NCBI GenBank assembly: GCA_022661535.1
Contig: JAKULF010000001.1
Location: 2,046,001-2,110,000, forward strand
Length of the DNA: 64,000 nucleotides
Source: Eutypa lata
Taxonomy: Eukaryota; Ascomycota; Sordariomycetes; Xylariales; Diatrypaceae
Reading direction: 5' to 3'
Positions 54,901-64,000 of this stretch are shown here, in pieces; position 1 is the stretch's first letter, and the number at the start of each line of letters is the position of its first letter. The translations under genes and the position numbers were made by a program. The notes beneath the pieces were generated by a model. The model ran no database searches, was not told the DNA's origin, and worked only from the letters and a program-made list of their open reading frames with translations.

Positions 54901-56191
54901 ATCTCTTCTAGAATCTGAACCAGGTCGCGGGATCTACCTCGAAGATTGACGATCACCGATCTTATATCCCGCAGTGTCACCCGTATCCCGAGATAACTTT
55001 TTCCCTTATTCTATTTTTAACATATGCAGGCAGGTGCCCTGGGCTTGGGCTCACGGGAACCGGCACCCCAAGCCATATTGATTGCGCATACACCACGACT
55101 TGAGTGTGGGTTGCTGCGGGTTATGCTTCAAATGTCATCTTACGTTAAGGGCGCCTCTTTGATGACCATGTGACTAAGGCGTTACAAGCTGCGAGGACTT
55201 TCGCTTCTCTGTGCAGTTTCTTCTATTACCATAGTCTTGCTAAATATATCTTTGTCCTAAGATACTGCCGTTGCTACTCATAGATGCTCTATTCGTTCTT
55301 GCATGTCTTCATTAAAATATTTCAGTTCGGCATTGGATATCCTCTAATCAAACACGATAGGCACATCTTTGTCAGATCTTGAAAATCCTAGCGAATACTT
55401 AGGTTTTGCATCTATCGGGCCTTCTTTGGAAGGACTAGCGGAGCAGCTTTATTGTCCCTGAGGCTCAGGAGGCGGCAGAACAGCGATGGCAATCTTTCGC
55501 GTTATCTGATTTGTCTGTAATTTTACCAGCTGGGCTCGCGGCATCCTGGGCGTTTCGCCTTGATCAGCGCTTCGAACTACGTAGAATGTTCCCAAAATGG
55601 ATAGCTGTGGGTGTTTGTTGGCCACTCTTGTTCTCCTTGCTTGGCTTCTTCTACATGCTCTAGACAATAATAGGTCTATTTCTGTTGGCAACTTTTGAAG
55701 TCCATCTTACCGAATGCCAATGGGTAAGGGGGAGAGTGAGTGTGCCCCCCCCTGACCTATAATGGGTCGCTCATATTGTGGGGTTAATAACCGGGTAAAA
55801 TGGTTCAGCCAAAGGCTGACAGAATGTCTGGGGAGCAATCAGCGCTCGGAGCCAACTAAACGAATTACTGTATGCGGCATCTTGGTTGATGGGGTTACAA
55901 CGCGTTGCTGTCCAATGGTTGCAGTATGGCCAAGGCAGTCATATCAACAGCAAAAATTGCAGGTTCGGCAGTTGTCGCTGCCAGGAGGCGCATGCAGCAT
56001 CCTGCCCAATATCGTGACACGAACAGGATATATCTAGGCCGGGTGGCATGGATTCTCCCTGACATTTTTAACCTTCTCAAACCACCGCAAGCTTGTTCGA
56101 ACAAACCTCATCCGCTCTCATCACAGGGTCGAAGCAACACGCACAACAGATCAGCATCGTTTTTAACACTTGAAGACTCTCGCTCGCCGTC
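51972..56191. other. Gene-poor region
   Basis: 4.2 kb with frequent stops in all six frames. From 52.35 to 55.34 kb I see no gene, RNA or clear repeat. One frameshifted coding-like patch near 55.35-55.66 kb is listed separately. 55.7-56.2 kb is the upstream region of the DUF1996 gene. Confidence 0.5.
55348..55663 (+). pseudogene. Possible frameshifted gene fragment with a membrane segment
   Basis: Two adjacent frames look protein-like. Frame 1, open 55348-55458, contains LENPSEYLGFASIGPSLEGL then AEQLY. Frame 2, from about 55451 to a TAG at 55661, contains PEAQEAAEQRWQSFALSDLS, then RLDQRFELRRMF and a hydrophobic segment IAVGVCWPLLFSLLGFFYML. A one-base shift at about 55450 would join them. 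No start codon was found. I do not recognise the family; this may be the remnant of a membrane protein gene or chance. Confidence 0.25.
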
Positions 56192-57525
56192 ATGATGATG
56201 AAGCAGTGGGCCGCCCTCGCTGGCGCCGCGCTCTTCGCGCCCTACGCCGCCGGACAGTTCAACATGCTCCGATTCGCCTGCTCACAGCTGGTCGTCGAGC
56301 GTACCGACCCCCTGGTCAACCCCGGCATGCTCTACACGCCCCATCTGCACCAGATCGTCGGAGGCAACGCCTTCAACGCCACCATGGACCCGGAGACGTA
56401 CGACATGCCCGGCACCTCCACCTGCACGTCGTGCAGCTTCGCCGAGGATATGTCCAACTACTGGACGGCCGTCATGTTCTTCAAGCACTCGAACGGCAGC
56501 TACCACCGCGTCAAGCAGGTCGGCAACGGTGGGCCCCAGGGCCGGCTCGAGAACGACGGTGGTCTTGACGTCTACTACATCCCCAGTGGACAGGTCACCG
56601 CGTTCGCGCCGGTAAGTCTACATCCTGCATCTATCACGAGAAGTGGGCACGAGGAAGATGTCCTTTCTTTTCTTTTGTCCCCTTTTTTACTAACAAATAT
56701 TAGGGTTTCCGTATGTTGGCTGGAAATGCTGCCAACACTGACCCCAGCAAGGTCACGAAGTCCAACATCTGCCATCGTTGCTGGACTAGCACGAGCGACA
56801 CCCCCTTCGTTGGTGGCGCTCCTTGCACTGGATCCGACACTGTCGACATCCCTGCCGACCCGTCTTGCAAGATGATCCGCCAGACCATCATCTTCCCCAC
56901 GTACGTTCTCTCCCCAACTAATCCTCTATCCAAGTAAACTGGCCAGTGAGTAGGAGTAGGTAGCTAACTATGACCATTTTAGATGCTGGGATGGCACGAA
57001 CCTCGACAGCCCCGACCACCAGAGCCACGTCGCTTACAGCTCCGGATCTGGCGCTACTGGTGGTGGTGCCTGCCCTTCGACTCACCCCGTCAAGCTCCCG
57101 CAGGTCATGTACGAGCTCATGTGGGACGTCTCCGAGTTCGCCGACCGCAGCCTGTGGCCCACTGACGGCTCCCCGCCGTTCATCTACAGCATGAACCTTG
57201 GGTAAGTACCTGAAACAAACTTGATGTCTTTTTGTTTCTCCATGGCAGCCTTGTCTACCGGCAGATGGCATTGTTTGTAGTGATTGCTAACGCATTATAC
57301 AGCGGCCCTGCTGCCCACGGTGACTACGTCTTCGGCTGGAAGGACGACTCCCTACAGCTGGCCATGAACAGCGGCTGCAACCTGAACGTTGACTGCCCTG
57401 CTGCCGGCCTCCACGCCCAACCGGCCGCCACATACAACGCCTGCAAGAAGCAGCAGCAGGCACCAGAGGACGTCGACGGATGGCTCGCTGAGATGCCGAT
57501 GGGCTCTATGGCCATCAAGGCTTAA
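56192..57525 (+). CDS. Secreted DUF1996 protein
   Basis: Four exons, 56192-56611, 56704-56900, 56983-57201 and 57303-57525; 352 residues in frame. A signal peptide (MMMKQWAALAGAALFAPYAA) precedes GQFNMLRFACSQLVVERTDP and PHLHQIVGGNAFN, the characteristic start of DUF1996 domains. Later hallmarks are TSCSFAEDMSNYWTAVMFF, ICHRCWTS, CWDGTNLDSPDHQSHVAY and GDYVFGWKDDSLQLAM. Many Cys pairs suggest disulphides. The family is common among extracellular proteins of filamentous fungi, sometimes fused to WSC domains; none is seen here. No enzymatic activity is assigned. It lies 0.7 kb from a secreted haem cytochrome gene in converging orientation. Confidence 0.93.
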
Positions 57526-58266
57526 GTGGTGAACTAGTCGGATGTAGCAAGTTGTACAGTGCTTTTCTCTGGCCTCTCTCATGAGAACCAATTTGTAGCA
57601 GTGGGGGTGGATCTGAAAGTTATATGGGATGTGGTTAGATCTTTGATACGTAGCGCTTAATCGCCTTAGGTGAACCTCCTTGTAGCCCTCTCGCATTCTA
57701 TCTGTGACCATGCCGTGTGACTTGGGCCTTGAATTTGTCTCTCGTTTTGTATGATACTAGATTTTCATGAGTCAACATTGCTTCTTAGGAACTGTTAGTG
57801 TGTCGGAGAACCACGCATGTATGTCTGTCCCACCGTTATGATTTCAAACCATGGTGTAGTAGTGGAGTGTTGGTTGACGAAGTTGTCAAAGAAAGACCGA
57901 ACAAAAAGAAAGCCGGAAAATAGAGAAGCGTGAATCTTGTGCATATCGCACGTATCATTGGTACTCTCCATGAAGTCATACGTATTGACACTACGAACCC
58001 CCACCCTCGAGGAGCCGATATAGGTAGCCGTTGGACTCTACGGGGGATTACTTGGGTCATTGGAACTTTTGGTCAGTGACGTATACTTGCGTTCGTGTGT
58101 GACACAATTCTAATAGAACTCCATTTGATGACATCACGTTCTATTATTTGTGTTCTAAAAGGGTGACTTTTGAAGTTACTAGCATATCTGAAGCGGTCAT
58201 ATTCTCTAGGGGACTGTCATATATCTAAGCCCAACATCGTATACCAAACTTTCCCTTCAACTCGAT
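57526..58266. other. Intergenic region between converging genes
   Basis: 741 bp between the DUF1996 stop and the cytochrome stop; no feature recognised. Confidence 0.5.
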
Positions 58267-59041
58267 TTACGCATTCTGTTGCACCAATGCATCGAAGTTG
58301 TCATTCTTCCCCGCCGCGAAATCATGTGACCAGTAGTTGGTCACTGAATGAACGTTGATGGTTGTGTCGGGTGATGTTCCAGAGGGCTTCGAGGAGGAAT
58401 AAGCGAAGGCGAAACGGTTCTCCCCATCAGGATTCAAGATATTGGTTCCAGTCGAGCCAGCAAACGAGGTGCATCCCGTGCACAGAGCCGTGTATTTCCA
58501 GTGCGTCCCGTTTACCTCCGTCGCTTTGCTAAGGAGCGTATATACGGCACTGGGATAGGCGGCCGGCGTAGTGTGTCCCCTTTGAACATGTCAGTTTTTT
58601 GGAATAGGAATACCTGTAAGGAAGGACTTAAATGCTTACGTGGCCCAACGAGAGGATACGACGGGCGTGCTACCGCTTGCCCAACCAACAGCTAGCGGGT
58701 TGCGCACCATGCTACCGCCCCAGGCAAGGCCAGCCCAGCCGACGGCTACTGGAGCAACAACCTGGATCACGGCATCGTACGGCGCACTTGCCGTTGCGTC
58801 GCTTGGTATGGCGATCCGGTAAGCAATTGTTGATCCAATGACGTATTGCGCGTCGTAGGAGCTAAAAGTGAAGCCACTCTGAGCATCGCGGAACACGACC
58901 GAATTCGCAGCGTAGCTCGTAGGCGCTGGATTTGAGTGAGCGGGAGGTCTGCAGGAAACTTTGGAAGTTGTTCTTCAGCTTGTAACACATACCTAGGCCT
59001 AGCAGGGCTATAGCATAGGCAGAAGTCGACTTCCAATGCAT
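58267..59041 (-). CDS. Secreted single-domain AA8-like (CDH cytochrome) haem protein
   Basis: Three exons on the minus strand, 59041-58993, 58925-58640 and 58579-58267; 215 residues. A signal peptide (MHWKSTSAYAIALLGLG) precedes a domain resembling the cytochrome of cellobiose dehydrogenase. It has VAVGWAGLAWGGSMVRNPLA, whose Met is the expected axial haem ligand, then WATGHTTP after splicing, GTHWKYTALCTGCTSF with a Cys pair, and a C-terminal NVHSVTNYWSHDFAAG with candidate His ligands. No dehydrogenase domain, CBM1 or membrane anchor follows. CDH cytochromes pass electrons to AA9 monooxygenases, and an AA9 gene lies elsewhere in this window; a partnership is speculation. The domain assignment is from remembered motifs, not a search. 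Confidence 0.78.
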
Positions 59042-60311
59042 ATTGGTGTCTACTTGGGATACTATGCTATTCGACGAGGTGAGAAGTGTAGCGTGTATCC
59101 TTAGAGGAATGAAGACCTCGTCCCACTACTGCTTATACTGTATTCACGGTTAGTAAGAAAGTCTATAGAACAGAAAAAGTCACACTGGATTGAAGTCAAC
59201 ATACTGGCACGTGAAAGGCACGGTAGAGTAGCAGCAATGTGTCAGGATTGATGCGAACAGATGTATAAGACGTCTGCAAGCAGGTTCTGGAGATTAAATG
59301 CCCACGGCGAAGGTGCATCTGGGTCAGGTCCTGATTAATTTCATATGGTTAGAAGGGCAGCATCTCCCTATATGAGGAGATTACGTGACCCCCTCCCCCC
59401 CCCCATGTCGATCCTTGCCATTGGCACCTCCCTATCCTAAGTTATCTTTAGAAACACGACGCGGGTATCCGTGTCGTGACGAAGCTTCTTTGGGATACGG
59501 AAGGCCTACGAGGCGACGATTCAAGCAGCCAAGACGATAAAACCATAGTTGGAGTAGGATAGAAGGGATGTCTTAAGCGGAGCGCCAATTTAGCCGGAGA
59601 TCCGACAGGGTTGCGCGAGCGGCTATAACAGGCGGATTAAGGCGACCAGAAATTTTATAATGCGACCCAAGTATCTTAAATGAGTGATGTTGCCCCCGGG
59701 GCTGCGATCGGCCAAGGACGAACGTAAACATGTGACGTCAGGAGACGAGAGAAAACCTCGGTGAAGGTGCCTTTTGAGATGGGGTCGGAGGGTCCAAGAT
59801 AGCTGGTCATGCTATAAGGTTTTATCCAATAGCTCAGTGGCTTTCCGGCATACCGGAATGTGAAGCTCCATGCCCCTGGTTGTAGCTTCTCGCCGAATAA
59901 GCGTCGGGCAGATGGTCATTTCGATCCATCAATCCTATCACTCCCTTTTGTAAACGGATTTCAACCTTATCTTTTCGGGATCGTGGCCGTCTAGAGACAT
60001 CGACATCAACTATCATAACTATACTTTCTAAACCAAGTCCTTGGCATAACATCGTCGGATCACTAGCCTGTTGTCATGCTAGCCATGGGCAGCTTTGAAA
60101 TTTCTCCAAGGATCTCTAGATCAGTCTAGACAGGACGAGAGCATAGATAAAAAGACCTCGTGATGAACGTAGGGACATGGTGCTGGGGTAGCTATGCACT
60201 ACAGTTCATACCACATTCCTCACTTGTTTAGCACCACCGTAACATGAACACCACATCAGAAGCAACCCATCTCTTTTCTATTCTTAGGTCATTCCAAGAG
60301 AACTGCACAGA
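59042..60311. other. Intergenic region
   Basis: 1.27 kb. A C-rich run lies at 59390-59404. No gene was recognised. Confidence 0.5.
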
Positions 60312-62044
60312 CTACAGTCTATATCGAAATCCCAATGTCTTCCAATCACTCACATCATCATAATCTTCGGGTCGGAGTTGAACTTCGTTGACCGCTTTAG
60401 TGACGTTACGGCCGTCGACGTCTTCGACTGCTGTCCCATCGCCAACTAGGCCCGACGTCCCCGCATTTCCGATGATTCCCTCCTCTCGTCGTCTCCTTTT
60501 GTTCACTGCTTGCAGATAGAGCCTCAAGCACAGGGCGAGAACGATCGCAAGCGCGTAGCAAATCATGATGGCGCGGAACGCCGTATCGTACGTCGGCTCC
60601 TCGGAGGACTTGAACAGATGGGGTCCGCCAATGTTACCCCCACAGTACGCGACAAATAGCAGCGCTGTCATGGTCATCTTCTTCGTCACGCCACGGAAGT
60701 TGGACTGCACGAGAGATAAGATCAACGGCAGCGCAGCCGGGCCGGTTGACAATAGGAAATACCCAAACAGCGAGACGCCGTGGGGTATGCGGTCTCGGCA
60801 TCCGATCAACGCGGAGCCTACAACTGGAGGTACGACTATCAATGCAATAAGTATGCAGTTCATAGAGCGGAACCTTCCTGCAATCCAGCCGGTGCCCGAG
60901 ATGGCCGCCACGCAAATGAGCGAATAGGGTATATTAATCAGCGTGGACTGGAGCGAGTCGAAGCCGAAAGACTTGATCACCAGATTGGCAAAGTTCTGGG
61001 TTCCTCCATTGGGGATCTGGCACAGAAGCGCAATACACCAAATCATCCACGTCTTCGGGTCCTGCAGGCATTCGAGCGTTTGATCCCACTTCCAGACTGT
61101 ATTCTCGGTGCTGCCCATGCCGGCGATGACGACTCGATCAGCAGCCCATTGGCGCTGTTCCGGCGTCAGGAACCGGGCCTGGGAGATCTTGTCCGGCACC
61201 AGGAAGAACAGAAAGAAGCCCATGAGGAAAGTCAGGATGCCCAGGATGATGAACATCCAGCGCCACGGGTGGAGGTTGTCGTCGATATGGCCGATGCCAT
61301 AGGCGAGAAGCGATGCGACGATGCCACCAACGGAATTTCCCGCGAACCAAATGCCTGTCCTAACTGGGATCTCATCTCGGGTATCTGGAACATTTGGAGT
61401 CAGTAATTATTCCTTTGTAGGTGTTCGCGAGCCCGTCACTCCCCGCACTAGAGCTAGGTACAGAGGGAAGATTATAACCTCAGAAATTGCTTACACCATG
61501 TCGACGTGATGAACATCAGAGCAGGGGAGATGGTGGCTTCGGCGATGCCGAGGAAGAAGCGCACCGTGATCAGACCGCCGAAATTCGAGCACGCCGCCGT
61601 AAGGGCGACCACGGCGCCCCAGAAGAAGGTATTGATCGCCATGTACTTGCCGATGGGCAAGCGCGCGATCAATATCGTCGTAGGGTAGGTCCAGAAGAAG
61701 TAGCCGAAGTAGAAGACGCTAGACACCCACGAGTAATCCGACCCAGCGAGGCCGTTGTCCTCCCTCAGGCCAAACACCGCAGCGCTAGATAAGATGGTCT
61801 TGTCCATGAAGTTGAACATGTAAATGGTGAACAGCAAGGGCATCAAGCGCCAGTCGATCCGACGCAAGATGCGCCGGGCCTCTTCGTCCCTCACGACGCC
61901 ATGTTCGTGTCCGTGTCCATTCGCATCGCCGTCTGTAACTTCCTGCGTAGCCATGATGAGCGGGCGCGACTCGCTGCATACGTCACTGCACACAGATTGA
62001 ACTTCGTCTTCTCTCGTGCATGATGTCTCTCGGGATGGTGCCAT
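60312..62044 (-). CDS. MFS transporter, anion:cation symporter (Dal5/allantoate permease-like)
   Basis: Two exons on the minus strand, 62044-61495 and 61384-60312, with a 110-nt intron; 540 residues. After a charged N-terminus comes LRRIDWRLMPLLFTIYMFNF then MDK, the start of TM1 typical of the ACS family. It is followed by YFFWTYPTTILIARLPIGKY, RFFLGIAEATISPALMFITS, and across the intron WYTRDEIPVRTGIWFAGNSV. The second half has GGTQNFANLVIKSFGFDSLQ and YCGGNIGGPHLF. About twelve membrane segments are present. Family members import small organic anions such as allantoate, nicotinate or other vitamins at the plasma membrane; the substrate here is unknown. Confidence 0.93.
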
Positions 62045-63623
62045 ACTCCTCGCTACATACTTACTTACTTATTCGCGCTGGCTACGGCTCTTTCTGCCCA
62101 GCTCCCTATCAAACCAGGGGTGGGAATCTCCGATAACGCGTCTGAATTGATGATAACGGGTGCGGAGTACCGATCACCGTGATATCTACAGCGAATCAAG
62201 GGTCGGGAAAGCCCGAGGCATTAAACACCTAGATAGAGCTAATCAGTTACCTGCCTTACCTAAGTTAGCCCGCAGTGCATTCTCCATGTCTTATTAAGCT
62301 CTTTTAACCCATATGTTTTGGCTTCCAATCGTACCTAGGTATTTGGAGTAACTCCTACGTTTCTGTCCATTAATGCAACGTAAATTATTTTCACGAGAAG
62401 ACATGTAACCAATTAGATACCGCCTATTAATGTATACTTTCCCCGCATTCACTTCCCCAAGGATATAAGTACATTCGTAGCTACGACTCGAAGAAACGAT
62501 ACATAATAGCCGCTAGGATGATGGGGCTGAACCCTGGCATTATAGTCCCGACTGGAGGGTGGAGTATTCTCATTCGGTAGGTAACTGTGTAGAGCTAGTG
62601 CACAAGTATTTCGTACTTTGTCGCTGAGTAGTAGTAGTAGTAGTAAGAAGCGAAATTTGATTTGTAAAAGCACAAAGAGGTTCTATAAAATTGTAAAAGA
62701 TGTTGTGCGCCTGGGAAATTGCCATGTAACCAATAGAAGTAATACTGCACAAGTTCGCTAAGCGAGATATCAATATTATTGTTACGGGCAAGAAGGGAGA
62801 CACGTGACGAAGAAAGGAAGGAACCTGGTGACAGCTTCACGAATCTATCTACACTCACGTGGATGTCTGGGTGGGTTCCCAGGGCATCGAACCACCTGGT
62901 ACGTACCAATTGGCAGTGGACCGTCGCAACAATAGGTTACGAGGACGAACATTCAATGTTACAGTAGGTAGGTAGGTACCTGGCTGAGTATAAGGTGTTG
63001 AGAAGACAATAGGAACAGGTCAGGTGGTTGGGAGTGGTTGGTGTACTGAATGCCTTGAGGCATCCACACTATACTATTGTAGACGTAAGTACAGTCTTGC
63101 GTCATAGTGATCATTCAATAGATTTCATTATTTCTCAGTTACCTACCTAATGTTAGCAGTAAGAACAATAGGAAGTATTGTCACTGTGGGTCCATTGCTT
63201 TTAAGGAGACAATAGGGGATAATGGGCATTAACTTAAAGGCCCTATTGTATCTATAGCAAGGCGGCAAGGTGGGTCCATTTCGTCTAATCGAGTGGAGGT
63301 GCCTGACATTGTAAACGAATACAAACCTAAGCTTCCTGGTAATACCTGCATTGACCCTACATTCTGACTGTTCAATAGATTTACCTTAGCGTGGATATTC
63401 ACCTGCGGACCGTTTTCCTAGGAGCCACAGTCTACATGTAACTAGGTAGTGCCAAAGTGCCATCCAAAATCTCACGAGATTAATACGAGAAACATGAGTT
63501 GGAAGACAAGGACTTCGTAGAATGGTATTTTGCGAAATATTTAAGATCATCATTGGATATCTGTTCAGACGAAGATCCAAAGGGAACTATTTCTACATAA
63601 ACAGTATACAATAAAATATGTCT
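62045..63623. other. Intergenic region
   Basis: 1.58 kb upstream of the transporter. A GTA/AGT microsatellite is at 62626-62644 and a GTAG run at 62964-62978. No gene was seen. Confidence 0.5.
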
Positions 63624-64000
63624 TTAGAAACAAGGTTGTAGTAGAAATAAAGGCTGGTTGCCTTTGAAGGCCCCCTGAATCCCTTTATTCCAGATGTGAA
63701 CAGTTTCCCTAAACAACCAATGACCCCCTATCCATAGTATCCGGAACATTAGTTGTATTTTACTGACTGTAGGAGGACTTACTGCTAGCAAGGGCAGGGC
63801 CTTGTCTTCTGGCGTCCATAGAATCAATGGCGTGTTCCCAGTACTCGGAATGTTCCACGTTCTTCGGAAGGGTGCTTTCAGCCACAAGAAACCAGTTGAA
63901 ATAGTCCTGGTCGGCTTTCAGCTTCTCGAGAACTAGCGCGAAGAGTCGCGGGTTGGTGGACATCACCATACCGAAGGAAAGGTCATTAATCTGATCAGGG
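63624..64000 (-). CDS. Unrecognised gene, 3' part
   Basis: Minus-strand frame entering from the right edge: exon from beyond 64000 to 63783, then a 55-nt intron (donor GTAAGT, branch AACTAATG), and a last exon 63727-63624. The visible peptide includes PDQINDLSFGMVMSTNPRLF, ALVLEKLKADQDYFNWFLVA and HSEYWEHAIDSMDARRQG. The last exon adds GHWLFRETVHIWNKGIQGAF. Without the intron the frame stops nine codons after 63783. I do not recognise the family. It is mostly helical and polar, without a membrane segment in this part. Confidence 0.5.

Noticed and set aside
52352..55340. Several 60-70 codon ORFs in the gene-poor region
   Set aside because: Short, motif-free, in random order on both strands; consistent with chance.

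Overview
This window reads as nuclear DNA of a filamentous ascomycete, most likely a Sordariomycete. The evidence is GC-rich coding exons broken by short introns (about 45-180 nt) with GTAAGT-like donors and CTAAC/CTGAC branch points, Zn2Cys6 regulators, secreted carbohydrate-active proteins, and two almost pure A/T blocks with inverted termini that look like transposons degraded by repeat-induced point mutation (RIP). The genus cannot be fixed from sequence alone. Gene models below were spliced by hand; where all exons join in frame and restore a family motif I give exon coordinates.

Left third (1-23 kb): the 3' end of a DUF4385 gene, a zinc-independent medium-chain reductase, a phytanoyl-CoA-type dioxygenase, a degraded TIR transposon, and immediately after it (33 bp) a 1008-residue NLR-like gene: alpha/beta hydrolase, NB-ARC NTPase and five near-identical 42-residue TPR repeats. 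Then come a secreted protein, a Zn2Cys6 regulator, a hexapeptide acetyltransferase, a small Cys-rich ORF, a GMC oxidoreductase, an epoxide hydrolase and a second degraded TIR element.

Middle (23.8-33.5 kb): a maltose/alpha-glucoside utilisation cluster. A Zn2Cys6 regulator is followed by a maltose permease (minus strand) and a GH13 alpha-glucosidase (plus strand). The last two are divergently transcribed from a 957-bp intergenic region carrying four CGGAGT repeats that could bind a Zn2Cys6 factor. An AA9 lytic polysaccharide monooxygenase follows.

Right half (35-64 kb): a group of redox genes (two SDRs flanking a cytochrome P450), a seven-helix fungal rhodopsin-domain protein with a 20-nt microexon, a C2H2 zinc-finger gene with unclear 5' end, a stop-interrupted pseudogene, a type II HAD dehalogenase with a ten-histidine tract, a DJ-1/PfpI protein, a 4.2-kb gene-poor stretch, a secreted DUF1996 protein, a single-domain AA8-like haem cytochrome, a Dal5-type MFS transporter and the 3' part of an unrecognised gene. 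No tRNA, rRNA, CRISPR array or bacterial-type operon was seen.
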